Below, piece by piece: positions 9,581-18,874 of a DNA stretch of 41,737 nucleotides. The notes beneath the pieces are model-generated. The model worked only from the letters and a program-made list of their open reading frames with translations. It had not been told where the DNA came from and did not search any database. Made by a program: the position numbers and the translations under genes. This stretch comes from Hondaea fermentalgiana. Its lineage: Eukaryota > Sar > Bigyra > Thraustochytrida > Thraustochytriidae. Location: assembly GCA_014084085.1 (NCBI GenBank), contig NPFB01000022.1:417106-458842 (forward strand), in the 5' to 3' direction. How positions within the stretch are numbered: the stretch's first letter is position 1; every line of letters begins with the position of its first letter.

Positions 9581-11319
9581 CGAGCGCGCGCACGAAGAGA
9601 AAGACAAATTTCGCGTCGTTCTCACATTGATCACTCGGATTGCCAGGTGAGGTAGACCCGCGCCCAGCGAGGCGTCTTTCTTTCGACCACTGGTCAGTGA
9701 CACGCCCACACACAGACAATACCATGGCGGCGACGGATGGATGTGGTGATGGCTTGCTTGCCTTCTTGCTCTTCTTTCCTTCGCGATGCCTCGCTCTTCG
9801 GGAGTCGAGGCGACTTTTAAAATAAAGTATACATGTACTCTCCCTCCTCCTCCTCCTCATCCTCGCCCTCGACACGAGAAGAGGGAAGAAGAGCAAACGT
9901 CAACGCTGGCGCTGGCCAACTTTTTGCCTGCACCTGCAGACGCCAGCCAGGCCCACGCCGCCACGCCTCCGAAGCGTCGCAGTCGCTTCCGTCGCGTGCG
10001 GCGCCCCTCGAGATCGGCAGCACGCACTTGCGCAACGCATTTTCACACAATCGCTTCTGTTCACGCAGCCGCTCCCTCGCGCCTCGACACCCCGCGGGGA
10101 CGGCCTCCGCGGCCGTGGCCGGGTCGACCTTTCGCGCGCGGGACCGTGCGCCAGAAGCCCTCTGCCCGGTCCCCGCGTCCCCGCGGACCGGCCAGCGGGG
10201 CCGGGCTCTGCTCCGCGCTGGCCTTGCGCGCCATTCCTGGAGCGGCGGTCGCCGATTGTTTGCGCCTCTTCGCTCGCTGTAACCTTTCTGCCTTTTTTTC
10301 CCGCTTTCTTTCCTTTTTTTCCAGCCGCTATACCCCACTTGCGGCCGCGCCATGCGCCACTTGCGGCGCGGCTATACCCCACTTTGCGCCGCCTGGCCAC
10401 CCGCATACTTCCCCCGGCGCCCGCCGCAAGAGGGTTATAGCCGCGCCGCAAGTCGCGCAAACGCGGCCGCAAGTCGCGCAAACGCGGCGGGAAACCGGCC
10501 CAGCCAGCCAGCTCGAGCCCGCGCGGCGCAATCCAAACCCAAAAACCCTGCGCCGCGCACGCGACCCCGCGCGCGCGCGAGCTCGCGCCCGCACGCGACC
10601 CGGGCCCGCGCACGCCGCGCCGGAGCGGAGCGGAGACAGACCCCGTCCGCGCCCAGGCCCACGCGCGCGGAGGAGGAGGAGCGAGGGCGAGTGAGCCACC
10701 GGTAAACGTCGAGTTCGGGACCTTGGTCGCGAGAAAGAAAGAGGCCGCTCGCTCACTGCTCAGGACCAAGTGGACTCCGCCTCGCGACGCCGCAGCCGCG
10801 TGCGCAGCGCAGGCCAGCGGGACGTCGAGGAGGGCGGCCGCGTAGCGCGGAGCGAGGAGCCGCGAGGCCCCGCGTCGCGTTTCCTGGGGCTGGCTGGTGC
10901 CGGTCTGTTGTAGTCTTTCTTGCCCAGCGAGCCTTGGGAATAGAGGAATAGACCAGAGGAACAGTCCAGTATTCCTGCTGCGTCCAGTATCGTCATTGGC
11001 TTGAGCAGCACGCAGGAAGCAAGCAAGCAAGCAAGCAAGCAGCGCGACACACGCAAGCCAGCAGATCTCCAGCGTGTCGCGAGCCTCGGGCTGGGCGGCC
11101 GAATCCGGATTTGCGTCCGCGTCCGCGCCTGCGTGGAGAGGGACGTGCCGGATAGATACTGCGGTGCCGGAAACCCCTTCCGCGGCGGGTGTGTTCGAGC
11201 AGAACCGCAAGCGAGATAGATAGCCGTCCACCACACGAGAGGTTGACACAGACGCAGACGAGAGCGACTCTTGCGCGAGCGGCGGGCTTGCAGAACCGGA
11301 GGACGTGGCGACGCTGAGA
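9581..11319. other. Long GC-rich divergent region between Sec14-like and bZIP genes
   Basis: This 1.74-kb region should hold promoters for both flanking genes. It contains an AT-rich spot (AATAAAGTATACATG, 9820-9834), a CTC-rich pyrimidine run, a very GC-rich core (about 10080-10700) and an (AAGC)n tract at 11017-11042. Long frames cross it on both strands (for example 9786-10694 + and 9900-11429 -). They are Arg/Ala/Pro-rich translations of GC-rich DNA with no domain, and I regard them as non-coding. The core includes the iterated element listed separately. Confidence 0.65.
10322..10490. repeat. Cluster of iterated ~22-bp GC-rich elements upstream of the bZIP gene
   Basis: The cluster contains direct copies of GGCTATACCCCACTT-type sequence at about 10324 and 10366, and an inverted relative near 10433 (GGTTATAGCCGCGCCGCAAG). 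A perfect 21-bp tandem pair follows at 10445-10465 and 10466-10486, beginning GCCGCAAGTCGCGC. Read on the minus strand, the first copies give GCAAGTGGGGTATAGCCGC. That aligns with the GCAAGTCGGGAATGGCCGC copies upstream of the first kinase gene (about 16027). Confidence 0.8.
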
Positions 11320-12801
11320 ATGTCGGGCGACCTCTTCGAGTTCGATCTCCTGCTCCCGGGCGTTGTGACAGATTCCGGGGGCATGTTTCTCGAGGAGAAC
11401 ATGCCTGGAGGGCACGGTGCTTCGAACATGTCGCCAGCGCACCATGGAGAGGGCTCCTTTTACGACGGCAACAGCCACCATAACGGCGGCATGCTTCCGC
11501 CACCGGCGCCACCTGGTGGCAATGGCTACCCTCACCATCACGACGCATCGTCGGGGCCAGCCAAGGTGACCTCTGCATCGCGATCATCGCGCAAATCAAC
11601 ACGCAGCGAGCGCGAAGCCACCGAAGACGACGGCAACAGCCCCAAGGACCTCGACGGCAGCGCTTCGACGGTGGGCGGCGAAGACGACGCCGAGAAAAAG
11701 GCAAAGCGACGGAAACAGATTGCCGCGGCAAGCCGCATGTCGCGCGCTCGCCGAAAGCGCGAGCTCGAAGACCTTCGCGACGAGAACGAGAGGCTCCGCG
11801 AGGAGCGCTCGCAGTTCTTGGCCAAGATCGGCGAGCTTCAGCTCAAGGTGGAGAGCTTGCGCGAGCAGGGCTCGACGGACATGCGCATCGAAAACGAGCT
11901 TTTGCGCGCACAACTCGAAGAGCATAAGCGCTTTGTGGCGTGCTTCAAGCGTCTTAGCGAGGGTGCTCCCTCGTCTGTCAACGCGCGACACGCCATTTAC
12001 AAGCAGGGCGCCGACACCGCGCAAGCGCACGTCTTGGGCCTCGTCTCGCAGAGTCAGGCAGATCAGTGGACGCAGGCGACGGTGCCGCTCGAGGCAGATC
12101 TGCCGTATCAAAACCTCTCGGTGTTTTACAAGTTCATCGACGAGTATGGAAGCATTAAGAAGGAAGGTCCTGGCAGCGGGCCGGGCGGACCATCGACGCC
12201 GGGCGAAAAGCCAAGACGCAGACTCAATGTGCGCGTGGACGTTCTTTTCCCCGGTATCGACGCCGCCTCGCTATCCGAGTTCTTTTGGGAGTCCTTTTCC
12301 AATACGGCTACGACGCAGCGTTTGTACTCGGTACGCGGCGTGGAGATTACGCCGCTAACGGACGACATGCCAGACAAGGACACTAAGATGCTCTACTACC
12401 GCGAGCGCTGGAACGACGAAAAGGACCAGGATCTCGTGCTCATTTGCAACCGGCGACGCAAGGAGCTTGCGAAGTCAACGCTTGCGCTGCCGTACGGTTC
12501 TAAAACTAAACCTGCCGTTGGCAAGGTGGCTGCCATGATTATGGCGTTGAGTACCACACAGCACTCAGCAGCGCCCGAGTACGAAAACGCCAATCGGATC
12601 AACTCACTCTTTGTTCAGGGCGCCATCATCTGGAACGTGTTGGCAGACAGCCGTCTTTGCGTCGTCTTTAGCTTCCCGGACGACATCAAGCTCAAGGCAA
12701 TCAACAGTATTGACGATGTCATCAATTCGGAGGGTGCTATCACTATGAAATTCGTGGATATTCTCAAGTCTTACCGCCAGGAACTCGGGAACCGCATTTG
12801 A
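11320..12801 (+). CDS. bZIP transcription factor with atypical basic region
   Basis: This 493-residue protein is a predicted dimeric DNA-binding regulator. The N-terminus (1-110) is Gly/His/Pro/Ser-rich and probably an activation or disordered region. Residues 129-147 are a dense basic region, followed by a leucine zipper with heptad positions Leu152, Leu159, Phe166, Leu173 and Leu180. With the canonical Asn-x7-Arg-x9-Leu spacing fixed on Arg142 and Leu152, the residue at the normally invariant Asn is Ile134. Residues 302-493 (from LNVRVDVLFPG) form a compact, conserved-looking globular region that I cannot assign. The ATG at 11320 is the first in frame. No intron is evident. Transcription runs away from the Sec14-like gene. 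Confidence 0.87.
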   Translation: MSGDLFEFDLLLPGVVTDSGGMFLEENMPGGHGASNMSPAHHGEGSFYDGNSHHNGGMLPPPAPPGGNGYPHHHDASSGPAKVTSASRSSRKSTRSEREATEDDGNSPKDLDGSASTVGGEDDAEKKAKRRKQIAAASRMSRARRKRELEDLRDENERLREERSQFLAKIGELQLKVESLREQGSTDMRIENELLRAQLEEHKRFVACFKRLSEGAPSSVNARHAIYKQGADTAQAHVLGLVSQSQADQWTQATVPLEADLPYQNLSVFYKFIDEYGSIKKEGPGSGPGGPSTPGEKPRRRLNVRVDVLFPGIDAASLSEFFWESFSNTATTQRLYSVRGVEITPLTDDMPDKDTKMLYYRERWNDEKDQDLVLICNRRRKELAKSTLALPYGSKTKPAVGKVAAMIMALSTTQHSAAPEYENANRINSLFVQGAIIWNVLADSRLCVVFSFPDDIKLKAINSIDDVINSEGAITMKFVDILKSYRQELGNRI

Positions 12802-13504
12802 TCTGACCATATGCACTGCCAATGGACGAGATAAGCGAGCAATTGCCAAGCAAGGCCCCAACCAAACCCTTCCCTTCCACCCCCCCGGACATGCAATTCC
12901 TGCTAGCCGAAGCGAAAGCGTATGCACGTGGAGGCCACGATAATACTGCCGAGAGGAAATGGCCTGTACATGAATGGCCCGCATGGCAAGTTTCTTCTTT
13001 TTATGATTAGACCAAAAATGATGATGATTTGACTTTTCATCGATTGGTCTGTGTTTCTTACTACATCTTGCGTCGCTATGGCGAGCCAAAGCGAAAGGGT
13101 ATGCCGTACACGGATGGCCCGCATGGCAGTTTTCTTTTCTTCGATTTGACCAAAAATGATGATGCTTTGACTGCCAAGAGGACATGTATGGTCTGTGCAT
13201 GAATGCTCCGCATGGCAAAATTAGACCGAACATGATGAGGACTTGACCTCTCATTGATCGGTTTGTGTTTGCTGCTATATCTTAGCTTGATATGACCCTT
13301 TTCCCCACAAAAAAGTAAAAAATAAAGCAAAAAGAGCACCTCATTCGCGCAGCGTGCCGTGTATCGGTTGTGATCGAGAACAGTCACCTCAAGTGCAGCG
13401 AATACAGCACACCCACTGAGAGAAATAATGTCAGAAACAAGGACAAAGTGTAAGCTATTCTCGTACTTTTTATAATCAATCTCGTGGGTGTGAAAAAACG
13501 ACCT
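12802..13504. repeat. AT-richer convergent 3' intergenic region with mosaic repeats
   Basis: This region lies between the 3' ends of the bZIP (+) and zinc-finger (-) genes. Related blocks recur at irregular offsets. AGCGAAAGSGTATGC is at 12911 and 13090. GCATGGCA plus a T-rich run and ACCAAAAATGATGATG occur at about 12979 and 13118, with a degenerate third copy near 13209. CTGCCRAGAGGA occurs at about 12945 and 13171. TGATCGGTTTGTGTTT-like text occurs at about 13042 and 13256. Each copy differs by a few percent to ~20 percent and by indels. No protein is encoded. Confidence 0.85.
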
Positions 13505-14833
13505 TCATGCGTCGTAGCGCCATGACTCGCGCTTGGCTTCGAGAACTTCCTTGTGAACACGACCCTCAATATGCTCCTTGAGCTGCGCCGCGCTCGTGTA
13601 CTGTTTCCGGCAAACGTGGCAATACGAAGCCTTTCGTTCCTTTTCGACGGCAATGGCGTGTTCCTCCGTCTTGCGGTGGGCAAAGAGTTCTTCCGGAGTT
13701 TCAAATTGCGTCTGACATGCGCGACAAAAGCACGGTCGTTTGGCGGCAGGCGCATAGGCGGCACCGGCAGCAAGGACAACGTTTTGCCGATGTAAAAGCG
13801 AACGTGCGTGCATCTTCCACGCTGATTTGAACTGTGTGCGAAAAGAACATGCGTCGCAGGAGTACTCTCTGCGTCCCTGCGATGGTTGGCCAGCCGTTGC
13901 GTGGGATTCCTCTGTTTGCGACTCGGGGCCAGTTGCCTCGTTACGGGGTGCAGGGTCTGGGAACGAAGTTCGCGCCCGCTTTACAGACTGGGATGCTGCC
14001 TTTGCAGCGTCTGCATCTTTCTTGCTCTTACTCGAAGTCGAGGCGGTCTTGCCAAAGCCCACGAATCTGCTAATACCAGGCGCTGGAAGCATATGCGCCG
14101 GCAATTTGGGGATTCTTTCGAGATCCTCATCGTCATCGTCATCGTCATCATCGTCATCATCCGAATCCGAGACAGCTTGTGCAGCCTCCTTGGTCTTGGT
14201 CTTAGACTTCTCTAGATCTCCATCGCTGTCACTGTCACTATTGCCGTCGCTGTCATCATCATCGTCATCGTCATCGTCGTCGCTGAGCTCCGCTTCTAAC
14301 GCCTTGATCTTAGCATCAAGATCGTCAAGATCAAGTTCATCTTTCGCCGACTTGGTAGTCTTGTTTTTGGTCGAAGATGAAGGTCCAACATCGACTTCAG
14401 ATGACGCAGACGACTTTGAAGACGGCGAAGAAGAATCGGAGTCAGCAGACGAGGAAGACTGCGACCTCTTACGTTTCCCCGTTTTGGATCCTGCCTCTAC
14501 TTTCGCTGCTGACTTTGTTTTTGCGATTTTCTTTGACGATGAAAACGGAGACGAGCTAGACGACGAGGAAGCAGAAGATGAAGACGACGATGTCGACAGA
14601 GCCCGTTTTCTGCGTTTCGCATGCAGCGCCTTTTCCTTCGATGGGCCCTCCGCCTGTTGCTTCTTCTGCGTCGTCGTTGTCCCAGAACGCGTCTGCGCCT
14701 CCACCTCGTGCTCTGTCGCCTTTTTCTCCTTCTTCTCGCCCTTCTTTTTGTCCTTCTTCTTGCTCTTCATCTTCTTTCTCATCTTCTCGCCACCCTCGCT
14801 CTGCGACGCTCTCCTCCTCGACTCCGCCGCCAT
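13505..14833 (-). CDS. Acidic/lysine-rich protein with three U1/matrin-type C2H2 zinc fingers
   Basis: This 442-residue protein is a predicted nuclear RNA- or dsRNA-binding protein. The N-terminal third is Lys/Glu/Ser-rich with several basic clusters that could act as nuclear localisation signals. The middle has two runs of consecutive Asp (about residues 190-250). Three C-terminal fingers share the same C-x2-C-x12-H-x5-H spacing, beginning at Cys326, Cys370 and Cys405. That spacing is typical of U1-C/matrin/ZFR/JAZ fingers, which contact RNA, rather than of DNA-binding Krueppel fingers. The open frame continues 222 nt upstream without an ATG, so the ATG at 14833 is chosen. It is divergent from the first histidine kinase. 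No closer ortholog is recognised. Confidence 0.83.
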   Translation of the reverse strand: MAAESRRRASQSEGGEKMRKKMKSKKKDKKKGEKKEKKATEHEVEAQTRSGTTTTQKKQQAEGPSKEKALHAKRRKRALSTSSSSSSASSSSSSSPFSSSKKIAKTKSAAKVEAGSKTGKRKRSQSSSSADSDSSSPSSKSSASSEVDVGPSSSTKNKTTKSAKDELDLDDLDAKIKALEAELSDDDDDDDDDDSDGNSDSDSDGDLEKSKTKTKEAAQAVSDSDDDDDDDDDDDEDLERIPKLPAHMLPAPGISRFVGFGKTASTSSKSKKDADAAKAASQSVKRARTSFPDPAPRNEATGPESQTEESHATAGQPSQGRREYSCDACSFRTQFKSAWKMHARSLLHRQNVVLAAGAAYAPAAKRPCFCRACQTQFETPEELFAHRKTEEHAIAVEKERKASYCHVCRKQYTSAAQLKEHIEGRVHKEVLEAKRESWRYDA

Positions 14834-16333
14834 CGCGCTCCTCTCGCGCCGCGACTTCTTCTCCTTCCCGTCTGCCGCCCGCCCTCGCCGCCCTGGCCTC
14901 CACTCGTGCAGAGACGCCACTTCCCGGGGACCCCGTGTGCGCCATTCCAGCGCACACCCCTCACGCTGCGCACCCCTGCATTCCCGGTATCCGCCTCGGG
15001 TTTTTTCCTTGCGGCCAATCTGCGTCTGGCAGCTTGACAGTGAATCACCCCGCAACGTGGTCGTAACTAGCTTTTCCCATTACCGGGGACGAGCACGCAG
15101 AGGCCCTGTTTGTGTTTGTCTCTCAAGAAAGCAACGATCGCAGAAATGTCGGCAGTAAAAGAGGGAGAGGGCGAGTCTTGACAGTGCTTCTTTCAGGGAG
15201 TTAAAGCCATGCCCTGACTGGCTTTCGCGGGAGTTCGCCGCTGCCGGCCACTGCCGGCCGGCCGTTCAGAGGCTCTCGCGCCGGCGACGCGTCGCGAGGC
15301 GTTCCCGGCCACCCAGACCGGCAGCGTGGGCGGCATCGCGGGCCTCCTTGCCAGCCAGCGGCGCGTCGGAAGAGCGAGCGCGAATGCCTTCCCCGCTCTT
15401 TGGCCTCCCCCGCGGCGCCGGCGCCTGGCACTTGGCTGCAGCTTTCCCGCTGCGCTCACTGTGGGTCCCGCTTGCTTCCCCCGCCCTCACAACGCGAAGC
15501 TATGCCACGCGCTGCGGGCCCGCCCGCCACTCCTCTGCACCCATCCCCGCCTCCCCGCCGCCCCCGCATGCCGCCGACGTGGGCCCACAGCGTGAGGATA
15601 GGGCTCCCACAGCATCTGGCCAGCTTTGCCGACCAGCTTCGCTGGACAGCTACGCGCGCCCTCCGGCTTTCTGCCCTGCTTCCGCGCAGCTTCTCCGCCG
15701 CCTGCCGCGCCTTGCTGCCAGCTTCGCGCTGCTCCGCCCTGCTTCCCCGCGCTTCCCGCCGCCTCGCCTGCCCGCCCGCGGCAGCAGACGTGCGCGCGGC
15801 GCGGCTCGGGGCGCCGTGCCAGGCCTGGCGCGCCAGCTTCTCCTGCCTTCCCCGAAGCGGTGGCTGACTCTTCTGGTGGCTGGCTGGCTGCCTGCCCGCA
15901 GACGGCCGGCCCGTGGACTTTCGAGTTGGTGTTATGATTATTCCAGCTATTCTTGCCACCGGCCCTCGCGAGGGCAGGGAAAGCAGGCGCGCCTTAGAAG
16001 CAGGGCGGCCACTCGCCCTTTGGGGCGGCGCAAGTCGGGAATGGCCGCGCTCGAAGTCGGGAATGGCGCCGTCGCAAGTCGTAATCCGCGCCTGCTTCTT
16101 CGGGGCCGCGGGCCGAGACAGACAGAGACAGAGACAGAGACAGACCGCCAAAGCAGAGGAGCTGCTGCTGCTGCTGCGCGGCGCAGCGCAGCGTGCGCGC
16201 GGCCTCTCGCCGCCCGCCGCACGAGCGCGAGCGCGAGCGCGAGCGCAGAGGCCTTTTCGACGCTTGCGCGATAGCTCGCTCGGTGGCTTGGTGGATTGCG
16301 ACCGCTGGCTGGAGCGCGAGCACGTCTCTCGGA
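14834..16333. other. GC-rich divergent region between the zinc-finger and first kinase genes
   Basis: This 1.5-kb presumed bidirectional promoter region includes a GGCCGG-rich block (15236-15265), a very C-rich stretch (15370-15850), iterated AAGTCGGGAATGG elements (16015-16085), an (AGACAG)n tract (about 16115-16145) and a GAGCGC run just upstream of the kinase start. Long frames on both strands (15348-16274 +, 15456-16343 -) are compositional artefacts with no domain content. Confidence 0.62.
16015..16085. repeat. Three ~22-bp iterated elements upstream of the first kinase
   Basis: Three consecutive variants of a ~22-bp unit occur: GCGCAAGTCGGGAATGGCC, then CTCGAAGTCGGGAATGGCG, then GTCGCAAGTCGTAATCCGC. 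They end about 250 bp before the kinase ATG. They align with minus-strand copies in the bZIP upstream region (10322-10490). This could be a regulatory array or a dispersed short repeat. Confidence 0.78.
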
Positions 16334-18874
16334 ATGGAGACACCCGCGACCCTGGACGCCGCTACCGCCGCCGACCTGGACGCGAACGTGGACACGGCCA
16401 GCGACCGCGTCGAGACGCTCGCGCACGAGACGCGGATGCTGCCGGAGGTGGCAGACGGGATGGAGAGGGACAAGACGGCGGCGCCGGAGGCGGCCGAGGA
16501 TCTGCCCGAACTGCCTGTGACTGCCGAGACCGTGCGTAAGCTGCAGGAGCAGAACCGCGCGCTCGTTGCCGAGGCCAAACGACTCCGAGCGCACCGCAAC
16601 GCCATGGCCACGGCGCTGAACGGCGCAAGAGTGCCCATTTGCAGACACAAGGGCGACAAGCGTAAAACTCTCGAATGGGGCAACAATGTGTTTTGGGAAA
16701 AGGTGAACAAGCGCAACCTTACCGAAAAGGTTAAAGTCGGCGCCTCGCTCATTGACGCTGGATGGCCCGTCATTGGCGGCAAGGATTCCTTTAGCTGGTA
16801 CGAGATTGGACCCGACGGGGGCGAGGTCAAACTCGGGTCTCTCATGGAAGACGAAGATTACTTTGACGAGGTGGGCACGAGCAGTCTCGATGCACAAACG
16901 GGCGTTCGCGACGAGGCTGATTCCCAAACGGGCGAGCCAGAGACCAACGAAGATACCGCGCATACGCAAACCGCTTCCGGGAAATTGGCGCAGACATTCG
17001 CCGTCGGTTTCTGGACGCCATCACTCGAGACGACGGGAAGTCTCACCCGGGCGGCGCTTCTGGACCTCCTGGCAGGCTCGACGTTGCCCGCCGTCGTGGC
17101 TTACTTGGACCGCGATGGTATCTACCGTTTCGCGAATTCGTCCTACTTGGAGTTTGTGCAGCAGCCCCGCGTTCTTGGCTTGCATTACAAGGACGTCCTA
17201 CCCGGTGCCGTGGTCAAGATCATTGAGCCACGGCTCACACGCGCACTCGCGGGGGAAGCACTCTCCCATCAGTCGACCGTTCCACGCCCTGATGGAAAGC
17301 GCGACGAGAACGGCGAGGTCATATACCAAAACTACGAAGTGCGCACTGTGCCAGATTTTCGAAATGGCGGCGTGCAGGGCTGTCTTATTGTTGCTCTCGA
17401 CGTGACGGAGCGCGCCAAGCAGGAAAAGGCATTGTTGAAGGCCAAACATGAAGCCGAGGCTGCGAGCAAGGCCAAGTCCGAGTTCCTTTCTGTCATCACG
17501 CACGAGATTCGGACACCGCTGGTTGCCGTTCTTGGCTTTGCGGAGCTCTTGGAAAAGACGACGCTCGCCAAAGCGCAGCGCGACATGCTCAAACAAATTG
17601 AAAGTTCAGGCGAGCTTCTCTTGCAGCTTCTCAACGACATTCTCGACATGGCAAAGATCGAGGCCGGCAAACTCGAGCTTGAGCAGGGCGAGGTCAAGCT
17701 CTTTACGCTTTTGAAAACAGTGCACGATATCACGAGCGGGCCGGCGCAGCGCAAACAACTCGAGTGGAACCTCGAGATTGGCGACTGCGTCCCTGCTGAG
17801 CTGATCGGAGACCAGGCGCGGTTCTCGCAGATCCTGCTTAACCTGTTGGGAAATGCAGTCAAGTTCACCCCTCGCGGTGGGCGCGTTACGCTTCGGGCTG
17901 CTGGCATCGCGCAAAGTGCAGCGTTGCCCTACAGTGATCTCCGTTCGCCCTCGAGCTCACGGAGCAACAGCACCTGCAGCATGAATTCGGGTGTTCGCGA
18001 CATTGGTGTGAATCGAGCAAAGCGGCATCGCGCGAGCTCGACAGCGGGTGCCATCGACACACTCGTGCTTGAAGTGCAGGACTCTGGCATTGGCATTGCC
18101 CAAGAAAAGCTGGACACTGTCTTTGAGGCCTTTACACAGGCCGAATCGAGCACAACACGAAAATATGGTGGCACAGGTCTTGGTCTGCAGCTTTGTAAGC
18201 GCCTCGCTGCTCTTCTCGGGGGTGATCTCTCCGTGCACTCGGAGCTGAATGTCGGTAGCGTCTTTCGCGTGACGGTACCCATTCGCGTGGAGCGCGATAC
18301 CGAGTTTTTGCCCTCGGGTCTTGTCACTCAAGAGTACCTTACCCAGGGCGCGGCTTCGGAAACCATGAACGAGCAGTTTGGCGCCCTGCTCGACCAGTCT
18401 GATGCGGCGAGCGCGGCGCCTACGCCCATGGACTTGAATGTGTTGCTTGTGGAAGATACACCGGTGAATCAGGTGATTATGCGACGTTTTCTCGAAGCAG
18501 CGGCGGTTGTGGTTGACACGGCCGATCACGGCGAGGAAGCCTTGCATAAATTCAAGGCAACGTGCGAGGGCGTGGGCCGGCCTTACGACCTCATTTTCAT
18601 GGACATTCAAATGCCCGTCATGGACGGTTTCGATGCGACGCGAAATATTCGCAAGATCGAGCAAGAGGCAGGCCTGGATCCCGTGCCCATTGTGGCCCTC
18701 ACCGCGTTTGCGGTAAAGTCGGACCTGCAGCGCTGCCTTGAGGCTGGATGCGACAGATTTCTCATCAAGCCAGTGAAGCGAAAGGACTTGCTGTCCGCCA
18801 TTTCCCAATACTCTCAGGGCCCGGGAATGGGGACACTACCGTCATCCTCTTCGGGTGATTCGTGCTCGGCATGA
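16334..18874 (+). CDS. Soluble hybrid histidine kinase 1 (PAS-PAS-HisKA-HATPase-REC)
   Basis: This 846-residue kinase is predicted to autophosphorylate on His390 (HEIRTPL) and pass the phosphate to its own receiver at Asp757 (MDIQMPVMDG). Order: a short coiled coil (about 55-90); a divergent PAS-like domain with WGNNVFW at 115-121; a second PAS (about 240-365); HisKA (about 380-445); HATPase (about 490-665) with N-box Asn507, DSGIGI at 583 and GGTGLGL; and REC (about 701-828) ending in LIKPVKR. No transmembrane segment or signal peptide is visible, so it should sense an intracellular signal. A Ser/Arg-rich insert lies between the N-box and G1 box. The ATG at 16334 is the first in a frame open further upstream. 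It is paralogous to the next gene downstream. The ligand is unknown, and no phosphotransfer (HPt) partner is in the window. Confidence 0.93.
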   Translation: METPATLDAATAADLDANVDTASDRVETLAHETRMLPEVADGMERDKTAAPEAAEDLPELPVTAETVRKLQEQNRALVAEAKRLRAHRNAMATALNGARVPICRHKGDKRKTLEWGNNVFWEKVNKRNLTEKVKVGASLIDAGWPVIGGKDSFSWYEIGPDGGEVKLGSLMEDEDYFDEVGTSSLDAQTGVRDEADSQTGEPETNEDTAHTQTASGKLAQTFAVGFWTPSLETTGSLTRAALLDLLAGSTLPAVVAYLDRDGIYRFANSSYLEFVQQPRVLGLHYKDVLPGAVVKIIEPRLTRALAGEALSHQSTVPRPDGKRDENGEVIYQNYEVRTVPDFRNGGVQGCLIVALDVTERAKQEKALLKAKHEAEAASKAKSEFLSVITHEIRTPLVAVLGFAELLEKTTLAKAQRDMLKQIESSGELLLQLLNDILDMAKIEAGKLELEQGEVKLFTLLKTVHDITSGPAQRKQLEWNLEIGDCVPAELIGDQARFSQILLNLLGNAVKFTPRGGRVTLRAAGIAQSAALPYSDLRSPSSSRSNSTCSMNSGVRDIGVNRAKRHRASSTAGAIDTLVLEVQDSGIGIAQEKLDTVFEAFTQAESSTTRKYGGTGLGLQLCKRLAALLGGDLSVHSELNVGSVFRVTVPIRVERDTEFLPSGLVTQEYLTQGAASETMNEQFGALLDQSDAASAAPTPMDLNVLLVEDTPVNQVIMRRFLEAAAVVVDTADHGEEALHKFKATCEGVGRPYDLIFMDIQMPVMDGFDATRNIRKIEQEAGLDPVPIVALTAFAVKSDLQRCLEAGCDRFLIKPVKRKDLLSAISQYSQGPGMGTLPSSSSGDSCSA

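Noticed and set aside
9786..11429. Long frames on both strands of the Sec14-bZIP intergenic region
   Set aside because: Arg/Ala/Pro-rich translations of very GC-rich DNA, mutually overlapping, with no motif; long frames are expected by chance at this GC.
13827..15158. 443-codon plus-strand frame antisense to the zinc-finger gene
   Set aside because: Ser/Phe-rich mirror of the Lys/Glu/Asp-rich coding strand; the minus strand encodes clear zinc fingers.
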